DNA of 36,223 nt from Acidobacteriaceae bacterium (GTDB lineage Bacteria > Acidobacteriota > Terriglobia > Terriglobales > Acidobacteriaceae): contig PLIO01000273.1 of NCBI GenBank assembly GCA_003140075.1, forward strand, positions 1 to 36,223. Direction: 5' to 3'. The notes under the pieces are model-generated. The model made no database searches. It saw only the letters and a program-made list of their open reading frames with translations, and was not told where the DNA came from. This document shows positions 17,915 to 27,808 of this stretch, piece by piece (within the stretch, counting starts at the first letter, position 1; the number at the start of each line of letters is the position of its first letter). A program made the position numbers and the translations under genes.

Positions 17915-18691
17915 ATGTCTCTCGTCTTGGCTAAGCTGATCGAGGAGCTAACTGATGGGCGGCTGCGGATCGTCGACCTGACCCAGCCCTTAAGCCCGCA
18001 GACCCCTCTGCTGCCGCTGCCGCCGCAGTTTAACAACACACCCGCGTTCAGAATCTGGGAGTTGTCGCGCTACGATGAGCGCGGTCCTGCCTGGTACTGG
18101 AATGCGTTCGAGACCGGCGAGCACACCGGCACGCATTTTGACGCCCCAGTCCACTGGGTCTCTGGAAAAGACCTTCCGGACAACACCGTGGACCGCATCC
18201 CGCCGAAGAAATTTGTCGGTCCCGCCTGTGTAATCGACGTCAGTGCGGAGGTGGCAAGAAACCCAGACTATCTCTTGACCCCAGAACGTATCCGGCAGTG
18301 GGAAGAACAGTACGGCCGCATCCCGGCCGGCGCATGGGTTCTCTTGCGCACAGACTGGTCGAAGCGGACGGATCCCAGGGACTACATCAACCTAAAGGAA
18401 AATGGACCCCACACTCCCGGATTGGTCAAGGAAAGCTCCGCCTTCCTGGCCCTGGAACGAGATGTATTAGGCGTCGGAGTGGAGACGGTCGGTACCGATG
18501 CCGGTCAAGCCGTCACCTTTGACCCACCCTTCCCGAACCACTACGTCATGCACGGCAGCGGCAAGTTTGGGCTGGCCGGTCTCTGCAACCTTGACCAGCT
18601 TTCGCCGACCGGAGCGATCGTCGTCGCCGCGCCACTGAAAATCGTCGGCGGCTCCGGCAGTCCTCTGCGGGTCATTGCCATCACCCCTTGA
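17915..18691 (+). CDS. Cyclase-family metal-dependent hydrolase (kynurenine formamidase fold)
   Basis: A 258-residue protein with GAGGTG about six bases before its ATG. It carries the family motif HTGTHFDAPVHW (His70, His74, Asp76, His80), which binds the metal, preceded by RIVDLTQPLSPQTPL and followed by GAWVLLRTDWSKR and a closing NLDQLSPTGAIVVAAPLKIVGGSGSP. Members include KynB kynurenine formamidases, isatin hydrolases and polyketide cyclases; they hydrolyse amides or lactones. The neighbouring ThDP decarboxylase, aminotransferase class V and amino-acid permease suggest an amino-acid-derived substrate. An indole or kynurenine pathway is only one option, since the PLP enzyme lacks kynureninase hallmarks. 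No signal peptide is seen. Confidence 0.9.
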   Translation: MSLVLAKLIEELTDGRLRIVDLTQPLSPQTPLLPLPPQFNNTPAFRIWELSRYDERGPAWYWNAFETGEHTGTHFDAPVHWVSGKDLPDNTVDRIPPKKFVGPACVIDVSAEVARNPDYLLTPERIRQWEEQYGRIPAGAWVLLRTDWSKRTDPRDYINLKENGPHTPGLVKESSAFLALERDVLGVGVETVGTDAGQAVTFDPPFPNHYVMHGSGKFGLAGLCNLDQLSPTGAIVVAAPLKIVGGSGSPLRVIAITP

Positions 18692-19011
18692 AAGCACAGC
18701 GAGCCGGCACGGCCTGTGGATCAAACATGTCAGCCATACCTTATTTCTACCTTTCGGCTAACGGCAGCAGATATGGATTGGCGCTCAGCTCGGCCTTCTC
18801 TAAGTGATTCTATTGCCTCAAGTTTTTTTCACACTGCGCTCTCCGGCTCAAGAGATCCCACTCGCCGCACGCAAAGCGTTGACTGGGTGTTGCCACAGCT
18901 CCTAGAATCCGTGCGTGCCCGGCGGGTGTGTCGGCCTCGAAGCGATCTGCATTTAGAGTTGCCTTTAATAAGGCTTCAGATCGCGCGACAGCCGCCCCAG
19001 GGCAGGAGCCA
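18692..19011. other. 320-base intergenic region with no recognisable gene
   Basis: This region separates the cyclase gene from the FAD oxidoreductase. The long frame that runs through it is an upstream extension of the next gene and lacks family-like residues. No clear promoter, terminator or repeat was seen beyond AGGAG at 19003-19007, the ribosome binding site of the next gene. Confidence 0.5.
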
Positions 19012-21012
19012 ATGATGAGCGATAGGACGGATCAAGAGGAAGCGTGCAGAGACAGAGAATTGGGAATGCACCGCGAGATTACGCGGCGGGACTTTGTGAA
19101 CGGAGTGGCGGTGTCCATTGGAGCGTGGGCCTTGCCGGATTTGGCTGGGGCGCTTGGCGAACCGGGTGAACCGAAGGCGGGTAATCCGAACCCCGCGGAA
19201 AAAGAATTTGCTCCGGAGAAAGCGCCGGACTACTACCCCCCGGCGCTGACCGGAATTCGCGGCAACCATGATGGCACGTATACGTATGCCCACGAGCTGC
19301 GGGATGGAAACTTCTGGGAAGGGGCCGGGAAGCCCGAGGCGAGCGGCGAGGCCTACGATCTAGTGGTGGTAGGAGCCGGCATCAGCGGGCTGGCTGCGGC
19401 CTATTTTTACCGGAAGAACGTGGGGCCACAAGCGCGCATTCTGATTTTGGATAATCACGACGACTTTGGCGGGCACGCCAAGCGCAATGAGTTTGAGGCT
19501 GGCGGACGCACGGTGCTTGGCTACGGGGGAACGCAGTCGATCGAGAGTCCATCCGCCTACAGTCCGGTTGCCAGGAATTTGTTGGTGGAACTGGGCATCG
19601 ATGTACAGAAGTTCTATCAGGCCTACGACCAGAAGCTGTATCCCTCGATGAAGCTCGGCACGGGCGTGTTCTTCGACAAAGAAACCTTCGGGGAAGACCG
19701 CTTTGTTGCCGGCAGAAACTCGCTGCCGTGGCCGGAGTTCATTGCGAGGACGCCGCTCTCGGATGCAGCCAAGGTTGACCTCAAGCGGCTCTACACCGAA
19801 AAAGTGGACTACATGCCGAGTCTCTCCGTGGAAGAAAAACGGAAGCGGCTGACGAAGATAAGTTATGCCGACTTCCTGACGAAGATCGCGAAAGTGCATC
19901 CGGATGTGCTGCCCTTCTTCCAAAAGAAGACACACGATCTTTTCTGCGTTGGCATCGAGGCTGTCCCGGCGTTGTTCTGCTACACCGAGGGCGACGACTA
20001 CGACGAGTACGGCTACCCCGGCTTTGAGGGCTTGAACCTGGGCGGAGGCCAGGGACGCGGCAACGCTGAGAAGCCCGACCCGTATATTTTTCACTTCCCG
20101 GACGGCAATGCTTCGATCGCGCGGCTGCTGGTCCGTTCGTTGATTCCGGAGGCAATTCCGGGCCGCACAATGGAAGACGTGGTGACCGCGAAGGCGGACT
20201 ATAGCAAGCTGGATGTGGCGTCTTCCCAATCCCCGGCGAGGCCGCGCATTCGGTTGAACAGCACGGTGGTGCAGGTGCGCCATGTGGGCGAGGCGAAAAT
20301 GGCGAAGGAGGTGGAAGTCGCGTACATGCGGGGTGGAAAGCTGCGTTCCGTAACGGCGCAGGCCTGCGTGCTCGCGTGCTACAACGGGATGATTCCGTAT
20401 CTCTGCCCTGAACTGCCGGAGAAACAGCGGGAAGCGCTGGCGTTGCTGGTAAAAAGTCCGTTGTTGTATACGCATGTGGCGATTCGCAACTGGACATCGT
20501 TCCAGAAGCTGGGCGCGTTCCAAATTGATGCGCCAGGCAGCTACCACAACTATGTTGCGCTGGATTTCCCGGTAAGCCTGGGAGAATACAAATTCCCCAG
20601 CAAGCCGGAGGAGCCGGCCGTACTGTTTATGCTGCGGACTCCATGCAAACCGGGCTTGACCCAACGAGAACAGAATCGCGCGGGGCGGATGGAACTGATG
20701 GGCACGTCATTTTCAACCTTCGAACGCCACATTCGCGAGCAGCTGGCGCGCATGTTGGGCCCGGGGGGATTTGACCCGGCGCGTGATATCGAAGGCATTA
20801 CGGTAAACCGTTGGGCGCACGGCTACGCCTTCCATAACAATCCGCTGTTCGATCCCGACTGGTCTGAAGAGGAAAAGCCCTGGGTACTGGGACGGAAGCG
20901 GTTTGGCAGGATTGCCATCGCTAACTCGGATGCCGGCGGCGAGGCCTACACCGACGCAGCCATTGACCAGGCGTATCGCGCGATCGGCGAAATCGTGGGA
21001 CAGCGGGCGTAG
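19012..21012 (+). CDS. Tat-exported FAD oxidoreductase, spermidine dehydrogenase-like
   Basis: The ATG at 19012 (666 residues) is chosen for AGGAG five bases upstream. The frame extends to 18928, but the extra residues look unrelated and the Tat signal would then be buried. The signal is [22 protein letters not shown] (about residues 22-43). Then come [28 protein letters not shown], a family-specific stretch, and the FAD-binding Rossmann motif [15 protein letters not shown] (GAGISG at 121-126) with [16 protein letters not shown], where the flavin ribose and substrate regions begin. The C-terminal part has [19 protein letters not shown], the usual flavin-closing helix. The nearest known relative is periplasmic spermidine dehydrogenase SpdH of Pseudomonas, which cleaves polyamines; that substrate is inference. 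It stands alone, with gaps of 320 and 411 bases on either side. Confidence 0.85.
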   Translation: MMSDRTDQEEACRDRELGMHREITRRDFVNGVAVSIGAWALPDLAGALGEPGEPKAGNPNPAEKEFAPEKAPDYYPPALTGIRGNHDGTYTYAHELRDGNFWEGAGKPEASGEAYDLVVVGAGISGLAAAYFYRKNVGPQARILILDNHDDFGGHAKRNEFEAGGRTVLGYGGTQSIESPSAYSPVARNLLVELGIDVQKFYQAYDQKLYPSMKLGTGVFFDKETFGEDRFVAGRNSLPWPEFIARTPLSDAAKVDLKRLYTEKVDYMPSLSVEEKRKRLTKISYADFLTKIAKVHPDVLPFFQKKTHDLFCVGIEAVPALFCYTEGDDYDEYGYPGFEGLNLGGGQGRGNAEKPDPYIFHFPDGNASIARLLVRSLIPEAIPGRTMEDVVTAKADYSKLDVASSQSPARPRIRLNSTVVQVRHVGEAKMAKEVEVAYMRGGKLRSVTAQACVLACYNGMIPYLCPELPEKQREALALLVKSPLLYTHVAIRNWTSFQKLGAFQIDAPGSYHNYVALDFPVSLGEYKFPSKPEEPAVLFMLRTPCKPGLTQREQNRAGRMELMGTSFSTFERHIREQLARMLGPGGFDPARDIEGITVNRWAHGYAFHNNPLFDPDWSEEEKPWVLGRKRFGRIAIANSDAGGEAYTDAAIDQAYRAIGEIVGQRA

Positions 21013-21423
21013 AATCCGCCGAACCGCTACGTCGCTGCCGCTCTGTACTTAAACGGTTCTGCTGTTCGTCCTCAAGTCTGGCCATTGCCGATGAACCATC
21101 CAGAACCGTCGCGCATAAGCTATAGTAATGAGCATATTATGCATGGGTGCGCTTGACGCAGCATGGTATGCGACGAAAGCAGCTACTTCTTGGCTTGCCT
21201 TGATAACGCATTGCCGCCCGCTTAGTCTGGACGTGAACGCCGGTGCACCCGAAACAACGCACGCTTCGTTTTTCGCGATCACGCCGGAGATTGTCGCGAC
21301 AAACCTAGGTGGCATTTTTCGCGCATCTTTCGTGCGAGTCGTTGAAGGCGACACCGCCTACAAGTATTCTCGCGACTTCGTCGTCTGCGATCGAGCACCA
21401 TGGAAAAGGGTTAGGAGCGACGC
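21013..21423. other. 411-base intergenic region with no recognisable gene
   Basis: The region lies upstream of the ABC exporter operon and should contain its promoter, but no strong -35/-10 pair stands out. Short open frames on both strands cross it (plus 21128 onward, minus 21049-21354). Neither has a ribosome binding site, a recognisable fold or a family motif, and the plus-strand one runs into the exporter gene out of frame. I do not call a gene. Confidence 0.5.
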
Positions 21424-23244
21424 ATGGCGGAACGAGAAAATCCCTGGACCGGCTGGCAAGAGCGCATCTCGGCGCTCCGCAACGTGCCAGCCGTGCTCAA
21501 GATCGTATGGGACTCTGGCCCGGCAGTCGTAGTTTTTGGGCTGGTTGCCCGCCTGTTGTCGTCGCTTCTGCCGGTCGTGCTGTTATGGATTACGAAGCTG
21601 ATCATTGACGGCATTGTGCATGCTGTCTCCACTCATCAGCCAATCCAACGCGGGTTCTGGTGGCTGGTCGCTGCGGAGTTTTCGCTGGCTGTTCTAAATA
21701 GCGTTTTTATTCGGACGATCGACTACTCGGATTCTTTGCTGGCGGACAAGTACACCCGGTACGTCAGCATTCGAGTGATGGATCATGCGGCAGGACTGGA
21801 TCTGATCGCCTATGAGGATCCGGTCTTCTATGACCGTCTGGAGCGGGCGCGAGTGCAGGCAACCGACCGGCTCGTGATGATTCAGGCGATTGGACGTTTG
21901 GTGCAGCAGGCGATTACAACCATCACGCTCTCGGTATCGATCATGTTGTTTTCTCCCTGGCTGATGCTGTTGCTGATCGCCGGTGTGATTCCGGCTTTCC
22001 TTGGGGAGAGCCATTTTGCCTTGCTGGGATACGCCAAGAACTTCCGCCAGACGCCGATACGACGGCAGCTGGACTACTTGCGGGTGCTGGGCGGCAGCAA
22101 AGAAGCCGCGAAGGAGCTGAAGCTCTTTGGCCTAAGGAATTTTCTCCGGGACCGGTTTACCCGCTTGTCTGACCAGATATATAAGGAGAACGTCGGTTTG
22201 TCCCGGCGCAAGCTGGTGGCGGGTTCGTTCCTGTCGGTAGTCGGAACCATGGGCTACTATTCCGCATACGTATTCGTCATTTGGCGAACCGTCAATGGCG
22301 CACTCACGATCGGCACACTGACCTTCCTGGCCGGAGCCATTCAGCAGGCCAGCAGCAACATCGAACAGATATTTTCTACCCTGGCCGCCATTGGTGACCA
22401 GGCGCTCTTTCTTACCGATTTGCTGGCCTTCTTTGAGATGCAGCCGACGATCCGATCCAAGCCTGACGCACTGCCCGCGCCTCGACCAATCGTTCGTGGA
22501 GTTGAGTTTCAAAACGTATCATTCCGCTATCCGGGAAACTCGCGCCTCGTTCTGGACCGCGTTAATTTTCAGTTGCATCCCGCCGAGCGGTTGGCCCTGA
22601 TCGGCGAAAACGGCGAGGGTAAGACTACTATCGTGAAGCTACTGACCAGGCTCTATGACCCCACGGAGGGACAAATCCTGCTCGATGGCGTGGATCTTCG
22701 CGAATATGACCTGGAAGATCTTCACCGTGAGATGGGCGTTATCTTCCAGGACTTCATGCGCTATGAGATGACCGCTCGCGAAAACGTTGCGGTGGGCCGC
22801 ATCGAGGAAATCGACAATCTGGACCTGCTGCAGACCGCATCCCGCAAGAGTTTGGCCGATGGTGTGATCGATCGACTGCCGCGCGGTTACGAACAGATGC
22901 TGGGCCGGCGCTTCGATGAAGGAGTGGATCTCTCCGGTGGCGAGTGGCAGAAAATCGCGCTGGCCCGGGCCTATCTGCGTGACGCGCAGCTGCTGATTCT
23001 GGACGAGCCCACTGCCGCCCTCGACGCGCGCAGCGAGTTCGAGGTGTTCCACCGCTTTTCAGAACTCACGGCGGGGAAGATGGCGATTTTTATTTCGCAT
23101 CGCTTCTCCACCGTGCGTGCGGCCGACCGCATCTTAGTGCTGGCGAACGGCAGGATCGCCGAGGAAGGCACTCACGACCAACTGGCCAGTCTGGGAGGGC
23201 GTTACGCAGAGATGTTTGAAATGCAGGCGTCGAGCTATCGTTAG
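21424..23244 (+). CDS. ABC exporter (fused membrane and ATPase domains), possible glucan exporter
   Basis: A 606-residue half-transporter; AGGAG lies six bases before the ATG. Residues about 30-330 form a six-helix membrane domain (VVVFGLVARLLSSLLPVVLLWITKLIIDG, TTITLSVSIMLFSPWLMLLLIAGVIPAF). Residues about 355-600 form the ATPase: Walker A GENGEGKT (394-401), with Glu where Ser or Ala is usual, signature LSGGE (503-507), Walker B LLILDEP with Asp527 and Glu528, and the switch His559 in ISHRFS. The length and order match lipid/peptide/glucan exporters such as MsbA and NdvA/ChvA, which work as homodimers in the inner membrane. The next gene, a cyclic beta-1,2-glucan synthase homologue, begins 12 bases later, the same pairing as NdvA with NdvB in rhizobia; export of glucan is inferred from that. 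Confidence 0.9.
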   Translation: MAERENPWTGWQERISALRNVPAVLKIVWDSGPAVVVFGLVARLLSSLLPVVLLWITKLIIDGIVHAVSTHQPIQRGFWWLVAAEFSLAVLNSVFIRTIDYSDSLLADKYTRYVSIRVMDHAAGLDLIAYEDPVFYDRLERARVQATDRLVMIQAIGRLVQQAITTITLSVSIMLFSPWLMLLLIAGVIPAFLGESHFALLGYAKNFRQTPIRRQLDYLRVLGGSKEAAKELKLFGLRNFLRDRFTRLSDQIYKENVGLSRRKLVAGSFLSVVGTMGYYSAYVFVIWRTVNGALTIGTLTFLAGAIQQASSNIEQIFSTLAAIGDQALFLTDLLAFFEMQPTIRSKPDALPAPRPIVRGVEFQNVSFRYPGNSRLVLDRVNFQLHPAERLALIGENGEGKTTIVKLLTRLYDPTEGQILLDGVDLREYDLEDLHREMGVIFQDFMRYEMTARENVAVGRIEEIDNLDLLQTASRKSLADGVIDRLPRGYEQMLGRRFDEGVDLSGGEWQKIALARAYLRDAQLLILDEPTAALDARSEFEVFHRFSELTAGKMAIFISHRFSTVRAADRILVLANGRIAEEGTHDQLASLGGRYAEMFEMQASSYR

Positions 23245-23256
23245 GAAGCATACAAA

Positions 23257-26200
23257 ATGACAGAGAGCGGCCATCTGGAAGTCGTCCATGCGGAAGCGGA
23301 GGATAGGCCTTCCCCTCTAAGAGACATGGCTCCGGATACGCGGACCTTGGATTCGACTGCTACGGAATTTGCCCGCAACCTGGCATGGGTGCCGGGGGAG
23401 AAGAAGTCCCACGCCCTGAGTGATCGTCGTCGAGCCCTGTCCCGCGTCCTCAAACGATCGCTGGCAGCGCTTGCATCCAGGTCTGACAAAGCGGCGTCCG
23501 GCGATTTACGCGCGCTCCATGAAGCGATGTTCCTGCTGGGCGCGGAGCTCCAGGATGCTTGCGCGACTTTCAGGCGTACCTCCGATCTTCCCCAGGTTCG
23601 TACCGCCAGCGGTAAGATAGTCCCCCGAATCGCGGCGTTAGCTGAGGACTATCTCGTTACGGCGGCGTACCGGTTTAACGAACACAGCTTCACGAAGTAC
23701 GTCCAAGCCTTTCAGGAAGTCGCCGTGCTCAGAATGGCGGAGTTGTGGACCCTTGTCCCTGTCCTCAAACTGGTGCTGCTCGAACAGATCGCAGAGCGCG
23801 GCTGCCGTCTCCTCGACGATCCCGATGGATCGTATGGAGTCAGCGAGCGGGTTCGAAGTCTGCGGGACATACGAGAAACCAACTGGAAAGTAGTCACTGA
23901 GCCGCTGATCCTGTTCGATCGCATCCTGCGCGAAGATCCGGCGGGAGCTTATTCCCGGATGGATTATGACAGCCGTGATCTCTATCGGAGGAAACTTGTA
24001 GAGATTGCGGACCACTCCGACTGTTCCGAGACGGAAGTTGCCAATGAAGTACTCGCCCTCGCTCGGCAGGCGCAGAGGCAACCGAATGAGGATCCTCGCG
24101 TGACCCTGCGCGCATCGCACGTTGGATCGTATCTGTTGGCCGAGCAGACCGCAGTCCTCGAGGGAAAGGTAGGCTTCCACCCTTCGATTGCCCAGCGCTT
24201 GCGGGCTTGGTCGCGCCGGCACCCGGATGAGTTTTATCTGCCCAGTATTGCCGCACTCACTTTGGCCATTGTCGCGGGCATCGTATTTTCGGTGACGTCT
24301 CCAGCTACGTTTCTGGAGTTGGTTCTGCTTTCGACGCTCGCCGTGTTGTTGCCGGGTTCACAAAGTGCAGTGCAAATCGTGAATTACCTGGCAACGCTTC
24401 TGCTCCCCGCGCAGATTCTGCCCAAGCTGGATTTCTCCGAAAGCCTTCCCGGCGACTGCGTCACTCTGGTCGCGATCCCGAGTTTGCTCCTAAATGAAAC
24501 GCAGGTTCACCAGCTAGCGGATGACCTTGAGGTTCGCTTCTTAGGCAATCACGATCCCAATCTGCATTTCACGCTTCTCACGGATCTGCCGGATGCGGCG
24601 GAGGAGCCGGCGGAAGACAACGCGCTGGTGAATCTGTGCGCGGATTTGGTACGCGGATTGAACGAGAAGTATCGGGGAAACGGGACGGGTTCCTTTATTA
24701 TGCTGCATCGGCGCCCCATCTATAATCCGCGCGAAAGATTGTGGATGGGATGGGAGCGCAAGCGCGGCAAGTTGACGGATCTGAACAACCTGTTGCGTGG
24801 TCGGTTTGACAGCTTCCCGCTGAAGGTCGGCGATCTGGCCATACTATCGAGCGTTCGTTTTGTAATCACCCTCGATTCCGATACAGAACTGCCACGCGGG
24901 TCGGCTCGCCGGATGGTCGGAGCCCTGGCGCACCCGTTAAACCAGGCGATCATCGATCCGGAGAAAGGGGTCGTGGTTACGGGCTACGGCATCCTGCAAC
25001 CCAGGGTTGGAGTAAGCGTTCAAAGTTCGGCACGTTCCAAGTTGGCGAGCATTTATTCAGGACAGACCGGGCTTGACATCTACAGCCGTGCCGCCTCTGA
25101 CGTGTATCAGGACCTGTATGGCGAGGGCACCTTCGTTGGAAAAGGGATCTACGAGGTGGAAACGCTGCACCGTGTCCTTGATCGCCGATTCCCGCGCAAT
25201 GCGCTCTTGAGTCACGACCTGATGGAAGGCGCCTACGCGCGAGCCGGATTGGTGAGCGACATCGAGGTGATTGAAGACTACCCCTCGCATTACAGTGCGT
25301 ACACTCGCCGTAAGCATCGCTGGCTGAGAGGTGACTGGCAGATCGCGGAATGGCTGCTTCCCCGCGTTCCTGAAGAGTCCGGGCGGCAAGTACCCAATCC
25401 TCTTTCTGTGGTTTCGCGGTGGAAGATCTTCGACAACCTGCGGCGCAGCCTGGTGGAACCCGCCTCTTTTCTTTTGCTCTTGCTGGGCTGGCTGGTCCTG
25501 CCCGGAGGACCGTGGGCCTGGACTCTGGCCGCCATCGGTATTTTGTTTCTGCCGGCGCTCTGCCAGTTGGGATTCGACTCGGCCCAGGCGGCGATCCTGA
25601 GGAAGCGGGCCATCGTGGTCGATGCTTTGGATGCGTTTCTGAATGCCACGATCGCAAACTGGTTGACCGTCACGTTTCTGGCGCATCAGGCGTTGTTGTC
25701 GATCGATGCCGTAGTGCGAACCGCGGTTCGCCGCCTGATCACGCGGCAGAGACTCCTGCAGTGGGAGACCGCGGCCGAAGCGGAGCTTAGCGGCTACAAG
25801 CGCACAACGCTGGACTCGTACCTCAACTGGACTCCGGCCCTCGCGATTGGGTCGTTCCTTTTAGTATGGTTCGTACGCCGCGGGGCGATCTTCGCCGCGT
25901 TGCCAATTCTTCTGTTATGGGCCTGCAGCAAGCCGATCGCGCTGTGGCTGAACCGCCCTACTCGCGCTCCGCGCAAGCAGGCGACGGAAGCAGATCGTTG
26001 GTTGCTGCGGCTTTCCGCCCTTCGCACCTGGCGGTATTTCGCCGAGTTCAGCACCGAAGAACACCACTGGCTGATTCCCGATAACGTGCAGGGGGATGAT
26101 GCACGGATCGCGTCTCGGATTTCCCCAACAAACCTCGGCTTTCTTCTCAATGCGCGCCAGGTGGCCTGCGAATTTGGCTATCTCACGGTGCCGGAATTCG

Positions 26201-27744
26201 CTCAACAAACGCGTCGCACGTTGGCAACAGTGTTACAACTGCCAAAGCATCGAGGCCACCTGTTCAACTGGTATGATACACAATCGCTGATTCCTTTGGC
26301 TCCAACTTCTGTGTCCAGCGTTGACAGCGGCAACTTAGTCGCTTCGCTCTGGACTCTGCAGCGAGGGTGTCTGGAACTGCTTGACCGGCCTCTGTTGCGG
26401 CCTCAATTGGCGGATGGCTTGCTGGACAATCTTTACCTCCTGGCGAGCCTGGGTGCAATTCCGCGCCGGAAGTTCTCCGCATTAAGAAGAACGCTGGAGG
26501 GGCAAGACTGGCTGCGCCGCCTTCTGGATATTCCCGATGCTGATCCCAGGGAAGTTGGCTACCGACCGGGTTCCCGCGTTAAGCCGGCCGCCGATGTTGA
26601 GTGGTTTCGTGAGCAGGCGGAAGAACGGATCAGCCAGGTTAGCCGGATGGCGCAGCTCTACGCTCCGTGGCTGCGGCCGGAGTTCGCGGCCTTGAGAGAT
26701 GCAGTCGGGACCCACGCACCGGGCTGGCTCGATGAGGCTCCTGTGCTGCGGCGGATGCCGCCGTTTATCGATAGCCTTACCGTGAGGCTGCAAGCTGCAG
26801 GCCATTCCATGGAAGCGCCAGCGCGTGCGTGTTGTCAGCGATTGCTATCCCTGCTGCCGGACGCGCAGTCCCATGTGGTGCGTCTTATCGAAGATCTCAA
26901 TACGATCGCCGACCAGGCCGGCAACCTTGCGGACGAAATGGAGTTTGGGTTTTTGCTGAACCGGAGCCGGGGACTGCTCTCGATCGGCTTCGATGTCGAA
27001 AAGCAGCAACTCCATGCCGCCTGTTACGACCTGCTGGCCAGCGAAGCCCGCGTTGCCTTCTTTGCCGCCATCGCGAAAGACGATATCCCGCAGGAGAGCT
27101 GGTTTCAGCTTATGCGCCCGAACACGATCATTCAGGGAGTCGCCGGCCTGCTCTCCTGGACAGGGACGATGTTCGAATACCTGATGCCATCACTTTGGAT
27201 GCGCATCTACCCCAACACTCTTTTGGAGCGTGCGGCGGTAGCGGCGGTGCGCGCGCAGCGAGCCTACGCCGACGACAAGAGCATCCCCTGGGGTATCTCC
27301 GAATCGTCCTGCTACAAACTCGATGATTCCGGCAACTACCAATACCACGCTTTTGGTGTTCCTCAGTTGGCTATCCATAAAGTGGATATCGAAGGACCGG
27401 TAGTTTCGCCCTATTCGACGTTCCTGGCGCTGCCTATCGATTCCTCGGCTGCGCTGCGGAACTTGCGCACCATTCAAAGCCGTAAAGGTCTGGGCACCTA
27501 CGGATTCTACGAAGCATTGGACTTCAATCCTTCGCGATGTCAATCCCGATTCCGGCGTTTCGAGCTGGTGCATTGCTGGATGGCGCATCATCAGGGTATG
27601 AGCCTGCTCGCGATCGCAAATTTCCTGCGCGGTGACGTGGTACAACGCTGGTTTCACAGTCACCCGCGGGTGCAGGCCACGGAATTGCTACTCCAGGAAA
27701 AACCTGCGGGTCGTCCCCAGCGGCCGCGCGCCCGGGTATCGTGA
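23257..27744 (+). CDS. Cyclic beta-1,2-glucan synthase-like protein (GT84 + glycoamylase/GH189-like), lacking the GH94 half
   Basis: This 1495-residue inner-membrane protein starts at 23257 after AGGAAG, 12 bases behind the exporter gene. Residues 1-~320 are a soluble N-terminal region. Hydrophobic helices lie near 330-345 and 355-390. Residues about 400-720 are the glucosyltransferase: CVTLVAIPSLLLNE, ITLDSDTELPRGSARRMVGAL (Asp pair near 539-541), GEGTFVGKGIYEV, SHDLMEGAYARAG and HRWLRGDWQIAEW. More helices follow (735-770, 800-890). Residues about 925-1480 form the glycoamylase-type (alpha/alpha)6 domain, with WFNWYDT-like LFNWYDTQSL, TMFEYLMPSLW (Glu1307) and GTYGFYEALDF (Glu1419), ending after HHQGMSLLAIANFL. 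Rhizobial NdvB/ChvB and Brucella Cgs are about 2800 residues because a C-terminal GH94 phosphorylase domain follows. Here the gene stops at 27744 after a basic tail, so chain-length control may differ. Confidence 0.88.
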   Translation: MTESGHLEVVHAEAEDRPSPLRDMAPDTRTLDSTATEFARNLAWVPGEKKSHALSDRRRALSRVLKRSLAALASRSDKAASGDLRALHEAMFLLGAELQDACATFRRTSDLPQVRTASGKIVPRIAALAEDYLVTAAYRFNEHSFTKYVQAFQEVAVLRMAELWTLVPVLKLVLLEQIAERGCRLLDDPDGSYGVSERVRSLRDIRETNWKVVTEPLILFDRILREDPAGAYSRMDYDSRDLYRRKLVEIADHSDCSETEVANEVLALARQAQRQPNEDPRVTLRASHVGSYLLAEQTAVLEGKVGFHPSIAQRLRAWSRRHPDEFYLPSIAALTLAIVAGIVFSVTSPATFLELVLLSTLAVLLPGSQSAVQIVNYLATLLLPAQILPKLDFSESLPGDCVTLVAIPSLLLNETQVHQLADDLEVRFLGNHDPNLHFTLLTDLPDAAEEPAEDNALVNLCADLVRGLNEKYRGNGTGSFIMLHRRPIYNPRERLWMGWERKRGKLTDLNNLLRGRFDSFPLKVGDLAILSSVRFVITLDSDTELPRGSARRMVGALAHPLNQAIIDPEKGVVVTGYGILQPRVGVSVQSSARSKLASIYSGQTGLDIYSRAASDVYQDLYGEGTFVGKGIYEVETLHRVLDRRFPRNALLSHDLMEGAYARAGLVSDIEVIEDYPSHYSAYTRRKHRWLRGDWQIAEWLLPRVPEESGRQVPNPLSVVSRWKIFDNLRRSLVEPASFLLLLLGWLVLPGGPWAWTLAAIGILFLPALCQLGFDSAQAAILRKRAIVVDALDAFLNATIANWLTVTFLAHQALLSIDAVVRTAVRRLITRQRLLQWETAAEAELSGYKRTTLDSYLNWTPALAIGSFLLVWFVRRGAIFAALPILLLWACSKPIALWLNRPTRAPRKQATEADRWLLRLSALRTWRYFAEFSTEEHHWLIPDNVQGDDARIASRISPTNLGFLLNARQVACEFGYLTVPEFAQQTRRTLATVLQLPKHRGHLFNWYDTQSLIPLAPTSVSSVDSGNLVASLWTLQRGCLELLDRPLLRPQLADGLLDNLYLLASLGAIPRRKFSALRRTLEGQDWLRRLLDIPDADPREVGYRPGSRVKPAADVEWFREQAEERISQVSRMAQLYAPWLRPEFAALRDAVGTHAPGWLDEAPVLRRMPPFIDSLTVRLQAAGHSMEAPARACCQRLLSLLPDAQSHVVRLIEDLNTIADQAGNLADEMEFGFLLNRSRGLLSIGFDVEKQQLHAACYDLLASEARVAFFAAIAKDDIPQESWFQLMRPNTIIQGVAGLLSWTGTMFEYLMPSLWMRIYPNTLLERAAVAAVRAQRAYADDKSIPWGISESSCYKLDDSGNYQYHAFGVPQLAIHKVDIEGPVVSPYSTFLALPIDSSAALRNLRTIQSRKGLGTYGFYEALDFNPSRCQSRFRRFELVHCWMAHHQGMSLLAIANFLRGDVVQRWFHSHPRVQATELLLQEKPAGRPQRPRARVS

Positions 27745-27808
27745 ACCCTTCTCAATCGAAGCGACACGTTGAATCGGCAGGCATTCCGCGATTTGCTGCA
27801 GGCACTTT

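Noticed and set aside
15418..18691. Kynurenine degradation (KynB + KynU) as the pathway of the cluster
   Set aside because: The cyclase has the KynB fold, but the PLP enzyme lacks kynureninase hallmarks and no tryptophan or kynurenine oxygenase is present; it was left as one option only.
21128..21421. Possible small gene upstream of the ABC exporter
   Set aside because: It has no ribosome binding site or recognisable fold, and the frame runs into the exporter gene out of frame; the opposite-strand frame is no better.
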